From Allokutzneria sp. A3M-2-11 16 (lineage in GTDB: Bacteria; Actinomycetota; Actinomycetes; Mycobacteriales; Pseudonocardiaceae), in NCBI RefSeq assembly GCF_024213555.1, contig NZ_JANAVO010000001.1, positions 2,852,001 through 2,916,000 of the forward strand: a stretch of 64,000 bases of DNA, given 5' to 3'. Of the stretch, positions 17,522 to 25,429 are shown one piece after another. Within the stretch, counting starts at the first letter, position 1. Every line of letters begins with the position of its first letter. The notes beneath the pieces were generated by a model that was not told where the DNA came from, ran no database searches, and saw only the letters and a list, made by a program, of their open reading frames with translations. The translations under genes and the position numbers were made by a program.

Positions 17522-17841
17522 ACCGCGACCGCTTCGTTGAGGATGCGCTCGCGCATGCGTTCCTTGATCCCGTTCGGCGTGGCGACCTGCGTGAACACGC
17601 CGAGCAACTCTTCGACCCTGAGCGCGAAGCCGGTCAGCGCGAAGTAGCCGCCGTCAATTTCGACGAGCAGGTCCAGATCGCTGTCGTCGTCCGCCTCGCC
17701 CCTGGCGACCGAGCCGAAGACGCGGATGTTGCTGACGCCGTAGCGGGACGCGATTTCATAGATCTCGTCGCGGTGTGCGCGGACTTCGTCGAGGGTGACT
17801 CGGCGGTGCGGGGCGTCGTTGACTTCGACATTGGGGTCCAT
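17518..17841 (-). CDS. MNT-domain nucleotidyltransferase antitoxin (MntA-like)
   Basis: A 107-residue minimal nucleotidyltransferase. The signature GSVARGEADDDSDLDLLVE carries the Gly-Ser pair and the metal-binding Asp-x-Asp. In HEPN/MNT (type VII) toxin-antitoxin pairs such proteins AMPylate and silence the HEPN toxin. The toxin normally follows with overlapping codons, and its broken remnant is found exactly there. The N-terminal 25 residues (VTLDEVRAHRDEIYEIASRY) and the C-terminal helix (TPNGIKERMRERILNEAV) are standard for the family. With no toxin, this gene is probably an orphan. Confidence 0.85.
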   Translation of the reverse strand: MDPNVEVNDAPHRRVTLDEVRAHRDEIYEIASRYGVSNIRVFGSVARGEADDDSDLDLLVEIDGGYFALTGFALRVEELLGVFTQVATPNGIKERMRERILNEAVAV

Positions 17842-17886
17842 GGCTCCTCCTTCCGCCGTGCACCGCCGATCATCCCAGACACGCCG

Positions 17887-18933
17887 TCAGACCGGGGTGG
17901 CGCGGAGGACGCTCATCGCGACGGGGAACGCGCAGCGGCTGACCGACGCGATGCCGAGACCGGCCTCCGCGAGCAGCGCGGCGAACTCCTCCTGGGTGCG
18001 CTCCTTGCCGGTGGTGCACACCATCATGTTGAGGTCGCTCATCACCACGAACGGCTCATCGGCGAAGTCGGTGATGCCCGACGGCATGAGCTGCTCGACG
18101 ATCAGGAGCTCGCTGTCGGGGCGCATCGCCCGCGCACAGCTGCGCAGGATGCGGACAGCGCTGGAGTCGTCCCAGTCGTGCAGGACGCTCTTGAGCACGT
18201 ACGTGTCGTGGCCCGCGGGCACGGACTCGAAGAAGTCCCCCGGCAGCGCGCGGCAGCGGTCCGTGACCGACGCGAGCACGGGAGCCGACTCGGCGAGCCC
18301 CATCGGCAGGTCGTAGAGGATGCCCGTCACGTGCGGGTTCGCCGCCAGCAGACCCGCGATGAGCGTGCCGTTGCCGCCACCGACGTCGACGAGCGTCGTG
18401 GTGGCCGACAGGTCGCACGCGGCGACGACGGCCGGGTTCTGCGTCTCGGTCGTCTCCGCCATGGCGCCGTTGAAGTGCGCCTCGGCCTCGGGGTGCTCGG
18501 CCAGCCACTCGAACGGTTCGCGGCCGTACTCCAGCTCGATCCCGGAGCGACCGGTCCGCACGCTTTCCGCCATGCGGCCCCAGGAGTTCCACGTCGGCTC
18601 GCCGCCGAAGGTGAGCGCGAGGTTGCGCACGGAGCCCGGCACGCCTTCGCGCAGCATCTCGCCCGCGCCGGTGAGCACGTAGACGTCCTTCTCGGTCTCC
18701 TTCACCAGTCCGACCTGCGTCGCTCCGCGCATCAGCCGTTTCAGCGACGGCTCGTGCACGGTCAGGTCGGTGGCGAGCTGCGAGGTGGTGCGAGCGCCGT
18801 CCGCGAGCGCGTCGGCGACGCCGAGCCTCGTGACGGTGTGCACGACCTGTGCGGGGCAGAAGGCGAACAGCATTCCCACGACGTACGCGCGGTCGGCGTG
18901 CACATCCGCGCCCGCGAGCTGGTCAGTGCTCAT
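17887..18933 (-). CDS. SAM-dependent O-methyltransferase of the dimerising (AcnA/tcmN-like) type
   Basis: A 348-residue methyltransferase from ATG 18933 with GAGAGAGG upstream. The first 100 residues form the winged-helix dimerisation domain (AQVVHTVTRLGVADALADGA). The catalytic domain has the SAM glycine loop VDVGGGNGTL, the acidic end of strand two (ILYDLP), and the catalytic segment LKSVLHDWDD typical of small-molecule O-methyltransferases from polyketide and aromatic pathways. No biosynthetic cluster surrounds it, so the substrate is unknown. It is divergent from birA. Confidence 0.88.
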   Translation of the reverse strand: MSTDQLAGADVHADRAYVVGMLFAFCPAQVVHTVTRLGVADALADGARTTSQLATDLTVHEPSLKRLMRGATQVGLVKETEKDVYVLTGAGEMLREGVPGSVRNLALTFGGEPTWNSWGRMAESVRTGRSGIELEYGREPFEWLAEHPEAEAHFNGAMAETTETQNPAVVAACDLSATTTLVDVGGGNGTLIAGLLAANPHVTGILYDLPMGLAESAPVLASVTDRCRALPGDFFESVPAGHDTYVLKSVLHDWDDSSAVRILRSCARAMRPDSELLIVEQLMPSGITDFADEPFVVMSDLNMMVCTTGKERTQEEFAALLAEAGLGIASVSRCAFPVAMSVLRATPV

Positions 18934-19081
18934 CGAATTCCTCTCTCGGCGAGGGCCTCGGCGGAGAATGTCCCCCAGCGCGGCCAAACCCGCTCGCCGA
19001 GGGGTTACCCGAAAGAGTGTCCACAGTGGACTATTCGCCCCCGGAGCGCCGACTGTTCCCCGGCGACTACCCTGACCAGGC

Positions 19082-19939
19082 GTGATCGCCGATCTCGCCG
19101 CCCTGCCCGCGGACGCGCTGCGCGCCGAGCTGTTGGCCCCGAACGGGCCGTACACCGCGCTCGACGTGCTGGACCGCACCGGCTCGACCAACACCGACCT
19201 CGCCGCCGCGGCCCGGGAGGGCGCGCCGGACCGGACGGTGCTCATCGCCGAGGAGCAGACGGCGGGGCGCGGCCGGAACACCCGGTCGTGGGTTTCTCCC
19301 GCGCGGGCGGGCATCCACGTGTCGGTGCTGCTGCGCCCGGCCGGGGTGCCGGTTGCCCGGTTCGGGTGGTTGATGATGCTCGGCGGCGTCGTGGTGCAGC
19401 GCGTGCTCAGCGGGCTCTGCGCGGTCGACGCGGTGCTCAAGTGGCCGAACGACCTGCTGGTCGGCCCCGATCGGGCGAAGTGCTGCGGAGTGCTCGCCGA
19501 AGCGGTCGGCGGGTCGAGTCCGGCGGTCGTGCTCGGCATCGGGGTGAACGTGCACCAACGAGCGGATGAACTTCCAGTCGGCCCCGGCGGGCTCCCGCCG
19601 ACCTCGCTGGCCCTCCAGGGCGCGGACTGCCTGGAGCGCGACCGCATTCTGGTGGAGTTGTTGCGGGAGCTGGATTTCGCCGAGCGGCAGTGGCGCGAGC
19701 ACTCCGGCGACCCGGTGCGCAGCGGGCTGGTCGAGCAGTACCGGCAGGTCTGCGGCACGTTGGGCCAGCGAGTCCGGGTGGAGTTGCCCGCGAGCGGGGG
19801 CGCCACCCGCTTCCTGCTCGGCGTCGCCGAGGACGTCGACGACGACGGCAGGCTCGTCGTGCGGACCGCGGACGGTTCGGCGCAACCGATCTCCGCCGGT
19901 GACGTCATCCATTTGCGCCCGGCCACCCATCCCGGGTGA
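19082..19939 (+). CDS. birA: Biotin-[acetyl-CoA-carboxylase] ligase
   Basis: A 285-residue enzyme that makes biotinyl-AMP and attaches biotin to the AccA3 lysine. The motifs TGSTNTDL (34-41), the biotin/AMP loop GRGRNTR (62-68) and KWPNDLLV (120-127) are all present. There is no N-terminal helix-turn-helix, so it is a group I enzyme without repressor function. The C-terminal SH3-like domain is complete, ending around AGDVIHL. It opens a five-gene run on the plus strand and lies divergent from the methyltransferase, in the accD5 neighbourhood as in mycobacteria. Confidence 0.95.
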   Translation: MIADLAALPADALRAELLAPNGPYTALDVLDRTGSTNTDLAAAAREGAPDRTVLIAEEQTAGRGRNTRSWVSPARAGIHVSVLLRPAGVPVARFGWLMMLGGVVVQRVLSGLCAVDAVLKWPNDLLVGPDRAKCCGVLAEAVGGSSPAVVLGIGVNVHQRADELPVGPGGLPPTSLALQGADCLERDRILVELLRELDFAERQWREHSGDPVRSGLVEQYRQVCGTLGQRVRVELPASGGATRFLLGVAEDVDDDGRLVVRTADGSAQPISAGDVIHLRPATHPG

Positions 19940-19989
19940 TCCGGCGGGGCCGGTACCGTGTGGCCGTCGCACACCCCAGGAGGATTGCC

Positions 19990-20505
19990 GTGGCATACCC
20001 GGACGACCTGCTTTCCGACGACGAGCAGGTCGTGGTGCACAAGCACCCGCACTGGAAGATGCTGTTCTTCCCCGTGATCGTGCTGCTCGTCGTTGTCGGC
20101 GGCGGCATCTACCTCGCCACGCTGGTGGAGGCGACGGACTGGCGGATGATCGGCCAGATCGGGATCGCCGTCGTGGGCGGCATCCTGCTCGTCTGGTTCG
20201 TCTTCGCGCCGTTCGTGCGCTGGCGCACCACGCATTTCGTGGTGACCACCCACCGGCTGATGGTGCGCGAGGGCGTGCTCAAGCGGACCGGCATCGACCT
20301 GCCGATGTCCAAGATCAACAGTGTCCGCTCGAACCAGTCGCTCTCCGACCGGCTGTTCGGCTGCGGCACGCTCGTCGTCGAGTCAGCCTCCGACGAACCG
20401 CTGGAGTTCGACGACATCCCCAAGGTCGAGTACGTCCGCACGGTGCTCTACCGCGAGACCAACGACGACCCGAACGACGACTTCGCCCCGAAGCAGGCTC
20501 GCTGA
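19990..20505 (+). CDS. Membrane protein with bacterial PH domain
   Basis: A 171-residue protein from GTG 19990, with AGGAGG five bases upstream. Two membrane helices (about residues 25-45 and 55-75) form a hairpin. A bacterial pleckstrin-homology domain (bPH2 type) follows: RWRTTHFVVTTHRLMVREGV, then PMSKINSVRSNQSLSDRLFGCGTLVVESA, the hallmark of this family. The role is unknown, perhaps in membrane stress. In M. tuberculosis a homologue lies right after birA, so the pair is conserved. The stop overlaps the next start by one base. Confidence 0.85.
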   Translation: MAYPDDLLSDDEQVVVHKHPHWKMLFFPVIVLLVVVGGGIYLATLVEATDWRMIGQIGIAVVGGILLVWFVFAPFVRWRTTHFVVTTHRLMVREGVLKRTGIDLPMSKINSVRSNQSLSDRLFGCGTLVVESASDEPLEFDDIPKVEYVRTVLYRETNDDPNDDFAPKQAR

Positions 20506-21440
20506 TGGGGGCTCGCGAGGTCGGCCTGCCGACCAGGTCGGTCCCGCTGGAGTCCTTCTACCCGCAGCGGGTGACGATCTGGGAGGTCGGCGCCCGCGAC
20601 GGGCTGCAGAACGAGAAGACGACCGTCCCGGTCGCCACCAAGCTGGAGTTCCTCGGGCGCCTCGCCGACGCGGGGCTGACCACGTTGGAGGCGACCAGCT
20701 TCGTGCACCCGAAGTGGGTGCCGCAGCTGGCCGACGCCGAGGAGCTGCTGGCCGGGCTGGACCGCCGCCCCGGCGTCGACTACCCGGTGCTGGTGCCGAA
20801 CGAGCGCGGGCTGGAGCGTGCGCTCGCGTCGGGCGTCGGCCACATCGCGATCTTCGCCAGCGCCACCGAGAGCTTCGCCAAGCGCAACCTCAACCGCACT
20901 CTGGACGAGCAGTTCGAGATGTTCGAGCCGGTGGTCGTCAGGGCGCTGGCCGAGGGGCTGCGGGTGCGCGGCTACATCTCGATGTGCTTCGGCGACCAGT
21001 GGGAGGGCGACGTCGAACCGGAGCAGGTGCACCGGGTCGGCGAACGGCTGCTGGACATGGGCTGCTGGCAGATCTCCCTCGGCGACACGATCGGCGTGGC
21101 CACGCCCGGACTGGTCGAGGACGTCATCGCGGGCTTCGACGAGATCGACCGGCTCGCCGTGCACTTCCACGACACCTACGGCCAGGCGCTGGCCAACACG
21201 CTGACCGCGCTGCGCTGCGGCGTGTCCACTGTGGACTCTTCGGCTGGCGGGCTCGGCGGCTGCCCCTACGCGGAGTCGGCCACCGGCAACCTCGCCACCG
21301 AGGATCTGGTGTGGGCGTTGGAGGGCATGGGCATCGAGCACGGCGTCGACCTGGACGCGCTCGCCAGGACCAGCGCGTGGATGGCGCAGCAGCTCGGCAG
21401 GCCGAGCCCGTCGCGGGTGGTCCAGGCGCTCACGGGATGA
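20505..21440 (+). CDS. Hydroxymethylglutaryl-CoA lyase family enzyme
   Basis: A 311-residue TIM-barrel aldolase-type enzyme of the HMGL-like family, cleaving 3-hydroxy-3-methylglutaryl-CoA to acetoacetate and acetyl-CoA in leucine breakdown. It carries WEVGARDGLQNE with the catalytic Arg, the metal-binding VHFHDTYGQA, and the G-loop GGLGGCPYAESATGN with the active-site Cys. The start ATG overlaps the upstream stop by one base, and the end overlaps the next ATG by four bases, so the run is tightly coupled. A paralogue lies at 54449-55348. A related specificity such as another 3-hydroxyacyl-CoA lyase is possible. Confidence 0.88.
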   Translation: MGAREVGLPTRSVPLESFYPQRVTIWEVGARDGLQNEKTTVPVATKLEFLGRLADAGLTTLEATSFVHPKWVPQLADAEELLAGLDRRPGVDYPVLVPNERGLERALASGVGHIAIFASATESFAKRNLNRTLDEQFEMFEPVVVRALAEGLRVRGYISMCFGDQWEGDVEPEQVHRVGERLLDMGCWQISLGDTIGVATPGLVEDVIAGFDEIDRLAVHFHDTYGQALANTLTALRCGVSTVDSSAGGLGGCPYAESATGNLATEDLVWALEGMGIEHGVDLDALARTSAWMAQQLGRPSPSRVVQALTG

Positions 21441-22003
21441 ACGTCCAGCCGCTCGACCGGAGCACGTGGCCACTGCTGGAGGAGCTGTTCGGGCCACGGG
21501 GTGCGGTCGAGGGCTGCTGGTGCATGTGGTTCCGGCAGAGCAATGCCGGGCAGCGCGAGAACGCGGGTGAAGGTAACCGGAAAGCCTTGAAGGGCCTCGT
21601 GCACGCCGGTACGCCGCTCGGATTGCTTGCCATACAAGAAGATCACGCGGTCGGTTGGGTGGCGGTCGCGCCTCGGTCGGACTATTCGCGACTCGAACGC
21701 TCGCAGGTCGCCAAACCCGTTGAGCGCGAAGAAGATCTGACCGATGTGTGGTCGGTGACGTGCTTCTTCGTCCACCGTTCCGCGCGTCGCCAGGGCGTGA
21801 CCGCGGCGCTGTTGGAAGCCGCTGTCGAGCACGCTCGGGAGGGCGACGCGCGGGTCGTCGAGGGTTATCCTGTGGACACCGAGGGGGCCAAGCGGGAATC
21901 CAGCTCGCTCTACCACGGGACGTTGAACCTGTTCCTGGCCAACGGTTTTGAAGTTGTACAGAGGCGTGGCACGCGGCGCGCGCTGGTTCGTAGAGTGTTC
22001 TGA
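21437..22003 (+). CDS. GNAT N-acetyltransferase
   Basis: A 188-residue protein of the GNAT fold from ATG 21437, overlapping the previous gene by four bases. The N-terminal CWCMWFRQSNAGQRENAGEG segment is characteristic of a common actinobacterial GNAT subfamily of unknown substrate. The acetyl-CoA part reads VTCFFVHRSARRQGVTAALLEAAVEHA, and a C-terminal YHGTLNLFLANGFEVVQRRG follows. It shares an operon with birA, the PH protein, HMG-CoA lyase and cbiZ, but nothing ties it biochemically to them. Confidence 0.85.
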   Translation: MNVQPLDRSTWPLLEELFGPRGAVEGCWCMWFRQSNAGQRENAGEGNRKALKGLVHAGTPLGLLAIQEDHAVGWVAVAPRSDYSRLERSQVAKPVEREEDLTDVWSVTCFFVHRSARRQGVTAALLEAAVEHAREGDARVVEGYPVDTEGAKRESSSLYHGTLNLFLANGFEVVQRRGTRRALVRRVF

Positions 22004-22698
22004 TGAGCGAGTGGACCGCGCCGGCGCCGGTGCTGCACTGGGTGGAGTCGTATCCGGTGCTGACCTGGCAGGCCGAGCGACCGTGGCTGGCGATCTCCTC
22101 CGGTGTGCATGGCGGCGGCATCGGAGAGCGGTCGTGGGTGGTCAACGCGTCGGTCGGGACGAACTACGAGCGCGACGACCCGGACGTGCACGTGGCCGAA
22201 CTCGCTGCCGCGTCAGGGCTTTCCGGTGCGGGCACGGGGTTGCTGACCGCCGTGGACGTCCGCCTCGCGGTGACCAACGCGGACAACGGCGTGGTGGCGT
22301 CGGCGACGACCGGCGTCGGCCTGCACCCCACATGGGCCGCCGCGAAATCGTCCACAGCATCGATGCTCGACCCCGCAAGCGAGTCTTCGGTGGACACAAC
22401 GCCAGGGACCATCAACGTGGTCTGCTGGCTCCCCGTGCGGATGTCGGAGGCGGCATTGGTGAACGCGGTCGCCACGGTCGCGGAGGCCAAGGCGCAGGCG
22501 TTGCGCGAGGCTGAGATCCCCGGCACCGGGACCGTCACCGACGCGATTGTGTTGCTGTGCCCCACAAACGGGCCCGCCGAGTCCTACGGCGGGCCACGTT
22601 CGCGGATCGGCTCGGCGATGGCGCGCGCCGTACACGCCTCGATCGAGGAGGGCCTCCGCGTGAAGTCCCCGCGCTACGAGCCCTGGACCGCCCCCTGA
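22003..22698 (+). CDS. cbiZ: Adenosylcobinamide amidohydrolase (CbiZ family)
   Basis: A 231-residue enzyme that salvages cobinamide by hydrolysing adenosylcobinamide to adenosylcobyric acid. Family strings are VNASVGTNYERDDPDVHV, GLHPTWAAA, then PGTINVVCWLPVRMSEAALVNAV and a late PAESYGGPRSRIGSAMARAVHA. Start ATG overlaps the upstream stop by one base. Between HPTWAAA and PGTINVV relatives have a short linker; here KSSTASMLDPASESSVDTT is present, encoded by copy 3 of the in-frame palindromic element. Whether the enzyme stays active is unknown. No cobalamin riboswitch is seen. Confidence 0.85.
   Translation: MSEWTAPAPVLHWVESYPVLTWQAERPWLAISSGVHGGGIGERSWVVNASVGTNYERDDPDVHVAELAAASGLSGAGTGLLTAVDVRLAVTNADNGVVASATTGVGLHPTWAAAKSSTASMLDPASESSVDTTPGTINVVCWLPVRMSEAALVNAVATVAEAKAQALREAEIPGTGTVTDAIVLLCPTNGPAESYGGPRSRIGSAMARAVHASIEEGLRVKSPRYEPWTAP
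22362..22391 (+). repeat. In-frame palindromic element, copy 3 (inside cbiZ, reverse orientation)
   Basis: The third copy of the element. Relative to its host gene it is inverted compared with the accA3 and accE copies, so it is translated as MLDPASESS rather than EDPLAGSS. Both reading directions of the unit lack stop codons in the frames used, which allows insertion in either direction. Confidence 0.7.
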
Positions 22699-22714
22699 CC
22701 CAGCGTGGCTTTTC

Positions 22715-22777
22715 CCCGTTTCGTACTCATAGCAGCAAAAAGAGCGCTCCCAAACCCCGTTATGAGTACGAAACGGG
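22715..22777. repeat. Intergenic palindrome type 2, copy 1
   Basis: Perfect 17-base arms, CCCGTTTCGTACTCATA and its complement, around a core containing AAAAAGAGCGCTCCCAAA. It lies between the convergent cbiZ and the small secreted protein gene and may act as a bidirectional terminator. The right flank GGGAGTTCTCTAGG is shared with the copy at 39897-39959. Confidence 0.75.
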
Positions 22778-22862
22778 AGTTCTCTAGGCCGCCTGGGCCC
22801 ACGGGGAGTGGGAGGGGCGGTTGAGCGTCATGGGGTGGAGTGTAGCCCTGGTCCGGTCCTGA

Positions 22863-23273
22863 CTACGCCTTCTTCGAGGGGCTGCCGTACTGCCTCCCGG
22901 GGTAGTTCTCGAAGTAGAAGGTCATCCATCCGCTGTGGTAGTTCTTGTGACCCTTGGCAGCTGCTTTGAGGGTCTTGGTCTTGCCCTTCTTGCAGTGGAG
23001 GGTTTCCTCGTCGCGCGAGCCCTGGCTGTACTCGTTCAGGGAGAAAATGCTGTTCGTGCAGCCCTTGGGCACGTTCTTGATGTCGGCGTACGCCTCGAAG
23101 TTGCCTTTGTGGATGCGGATGCACGCCTTGTTGCCGTCGTTGACCGGATCGCCGTACGGGGTTCGCCACGAGCAGTCCCACTTCGGGGCGGCCTCCGCCG
23201 GAGTGGTGAGAGCGAGGGCGCTGCCCGTCGCCAAGCAGAGCGCGACGAGGGTTGAGCTGAACCTGTTGGCCAT
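22863..23273 (-). CDS. Small secreted basic protein with four cysteines
   Basis: A 136-residue exported protein from ATG 23273. The signal peptide MANRFSSTLVALCLATGSAL ends at about AEA (residues 27-29). The mature part is Lys-rich and has four Cys residues (in WDCSW, KACIR, KGCTN, LHCKK), enough for two disulfides, and an aromatic C-terminal stretch WMTFYFENYPGRQYGSP. I do not recognise the family; size and composition suggest a small beta-rich extracellular protein. GC content is lower than in neighbouring genes. It converges on cbiZ, with the type 2 palindrome between them. Confidence 0.7.
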   Translation of the reverse strand: MANRFSSTLVALCLATGSALALTTPAEAAPKWDCSWRTPYGDPVNDGNKACIRIHKGNFEAYADIKNVPKGCTNSIFSLNEYSQGSRDEETLHCKKGKTKTLKAAAKGHKNYHSGWMTFYFENYPGRQYGSPSKKA

Positions 23274-23347
23274 GATCAGAATGCTGGACTCCTTGCGGCG
23301 CAAGGACAATCGTCCGCACCGCCCTTTCGGTCGTACCCGTGCGTAGC

Positions 23348-23791
23348 TCAGTCGCGGGTGCCGAACATGCCGGTGAAGGTGAAGCTCATGACGCAGTCGT
23401 TACCCCGGTCGGCGGTTCCGTTGATCTCCACGAGGCCCAGGTTCGGCCGGGATTTCGACAGGCGCGCGGAGAGCACTTCGATCTGACACCGCAACACATC
23501 GCCGGGGAAGACGGGGGCGCGCCACGACAGGTCCTTGCCGCCGGGCGAGCCCTGGGAGGTGGAACCGGCGAGCACGTGGTCGACGTACTGGCGCATCCAC
23601 AGCGACGCGGTGAACCAGCCGGACGCGCAGAGCCCGCCGAGCACGGAGTCGCGCCCGGCCTCCTCGTCGAGGTGGAACGGCTGCGGGTCGAAGCGTTCGT
23701 TGAAGGCGAGCATCTCCGTCTTGTCCACGACGATCTCGCCAAGGTCGATGACCCTTCCGGGAGTCAGGTCCTCGTACGCAATCGATGCCAT
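23348..23791 (-). CDS. MaoC-like hydratase (hot-dog fold)
   Basis: A 147-residue single hot-dog domain of the MaoC family, which hydrates 2-enoyl-CoA. The hydratase-2 motif is present as DPQPFHLDEEAG with catalytic Asp35 and His40, and the helix LGGLCASGWFTASLWMR and strand WRAPVFPGDVLRCQIEVL follow the family pattern. It is divergent from the neighbouring carboxylase beta gene and probably belongs to the same acyl-CoA metabolism. The specific substrate is not deducible. Confidence 0.88.
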   Translation of the reverse strand: MASIAYEDLTPGRVIDLGEIVVDKTEMLAFNERFDPQPFHLDEEAGRDSVLGGLCASGWFTASLWMRQYVDHVLAGSTSQGSPGGKDLSWRAPVFPGDVLRCQIEVLSARLSKSRPNLGLVEINGTADRGNDCVMSFTFTGMFGTRD

Positions 23792-23872
23792 GGCTCGAGT
23801 GTTACACCATTTCGCACGGAATGGTGAGGGGTGTCATACGCGGTCGATGGGGGCAGCCCGTAGCCTGCTGGT

Positions 23873-25429
23873 GTGAGTCAGACCATCAATGACGCTGGTA
23901 CCGATCTCCCGGTTGATCACCTCGGCGAGGTGAACGACCGCGTCACCGCGGGCGGAGCGGAGAAGTACCACAAGGCCAACGCGGCCAAGGGCAAGCTGTT
24001 CGCCCGCGAGCGGGTCGAGCGCCTGGTCGACGCGGGCAGCTTCGTCGAGGACGGGCTGTACGCGAACGCGCTGGCCGAGGGCCTGCCCGCGGACGGCGTG
24101 ATCACCGGGACGGCGACCATCGACGGGCGCCCGGTCTGCCTGATGGCCAACGACTCCACGGTGAAGGCGGGCTCCTGGGGCGCGCGCACCGTCGAGAAGA
24201 TCATCCGGATCATCGAGGTCGCCTACGCCACCAGCGTGCCCATGGTCTACCTCGTCGACTCCGCGGGCGCCCGGATCACCGACCAGGTCGACCTGTTCCC
24301 CGGCCGCCGCGGCGCCGGCAAGATCTTCCACAACCAGGTCCGCGCGTCCGGTTCGATCCCGCAGGTCTGCGCGCTGTTCGGGCCGAGCGCGGCCGGTGGC
24401 GCCTACATCCCCGCGTTCTGCGACGTGGTGATCATGGTCGAGGGCAACGCGTCGATGTACCTGGGCTCGGACCGGATGGTCGAGATGGTCACCGGCGAGA
24501 AGACCACCCTGGAGGAGATGGGCGGCGCCGCCGTGCACTGCACCACCTCCGGCGTCGGCCACTTCCTGGCCAAGACCGAGGACGAGGCGCTGGGCACCGT
24601 CCGGAGCTACCTGTCCTACCTGCCGTCGAACTGGCAGGGGGAGCCGCCGGTCGCCGAGCCCGCCGAGCCGGGCAAGGGCAACCTGCGCAAGCTCGTGCCG
24701 GAGAGCGAGCGGCAGGCGTTCGACATGCGCCGCTACGTCAAGGCGCTGCTCGACGACGGCTCGTTCTTCGAGATCCACGCGCTGTGGGCGAAGGAGCTGA
24801 CGGTCGGCTTCGGCAGGCTGGACGGCCGGGTCGTCGGTGTCGTCGCGAACAACTCGATGTTCAAGGGCGGCGTGCTCTTCGTCGACTCCGCGGACAAGGC
24901 GAGCCGGTTCATCCAGCTCTGCGACGCGTTCAACGTGCCGCTGCTGTTCCTCTCCGACGTGCCGGGCTTCATGGTCGGCACGGCCGTGGAGAAGCAGGGA
25001 ATCATCCGGCACGGCGCGAAGATGATCACTGCGGTCTCCGAGGCCACCGTGCCGAAGATGTGCGTCGTGGTGCGCAAGGCCTACGGCGCGGGCCTGTACG
25101 CGATGGCCGGACCGGGCTTCGAGCCGGACGCCACGATCGCGCTGCCCACCGCCAAGATCGCGGTGATGGGCGCGGAGGCGGCGGTGAACGCGGTCTACGC
25201 CAACAAGATCGCGGCCATCGCCGACGAGGCGGAGCGGGCGGCGTTCGTCCAGGCCAAGCGCGCCGAGTACGAGCAGGACATCGACATCCTCCGGCTGGCG
25301 AGCGAGCTGGTGATCGACACCATCACCCAGCCGGAAGACCTGCGCGCCGAGCTGATCCGGCGGTACCGGGCGGCAGCGGGCAAGGAACGGCACTTCTCCC
25401 GCCGCCGCCACGGCGTCACTCCCGTGTGA
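23873..25429 (+). CDS. Acyl-CoA carboxylase beta subunit (second AccD paralogue)
   Basis: A 518-residue carboxyltransferase subunit, start GTG 23873. It has the two crotonase-like domains with DSAGARITDQVDLFPG, GPSAAGGAYIPAFCDVV, FLSDVPGFMVG and RKAYGAGLYAMAGPGF. These strings group with the methylcrotonyl/geranyl-type or 'orphan' actinobacterial AccD proteins more than with AccD5; exact substrate is uncertain. No alpha subunit is adjacent, so it probably shares AccA3. Its 3' end overlaps the convergent hisN end by 14 bases. Confidence 0.88.
   Translation: MSQTINDAGTDLPVDHLGEVNDRVTAGGAEKYHKANAAKGKLFARERVERLVDAGSFVEDGLYANALAEGLPADGVITGTATIDGRPVCLMANDSTVKAGSWGARTVEKIIRIIEVAYATSVPMVYLVDSAGARITDQVDLFPGRRGAGKIFHNQVRASGSIPQVCALFGPSAAGGAYIPAFCDVVIMVEGNASMYLGSDRMVEMVTGEKTTLEEMGGAAVHCTTSGVGHFLAKTEDEALGTVRSYLSYLPSNWQGEPPVAEPAEPGKGNLRKLVPESERQAFDMRRYVKALLDDGSFFEIHALWAKELTVGFGRLDGRVVGVVANNSMFKGGVLFVDSADKASRFIQLCDAFNVPLLFLSDVPGFMVGTAVEKQGIIRHGAKMITAVSEATVPKMCVVVRKAYGAGLYAMAGPGFEPDATIALPTAKIAVMGAEAAVNAVYANKIAAIADEAERAAFVQAKRAEYEQDIDILRLASELVIDTITQPEDLRAELIRRYRAAAGKERHFSRRRHGVTPV

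Noticed and set aside
17887-20253. A minus frame that would extend the methyltransferase far upstream through birA
   Set aside because: The frame is open only because of composition; ATG 18933 has a strong ribosome site and the family N-terminus begins right there.
21960-22003. Cobalamin riboswitch before cbiZ
   Set aside because: cbiZ overlaps the preceding gene by one base, so there is no leader, and no B12-box-like sequence is seen in the operon.
23834-25411. Long open frame on the minus strand opposite the second carboxylase beta gene
   Set aside because: High GC content makes opposite-strand frames open. The sequence has no protein features, and the plus-strand gene is unmistakable.
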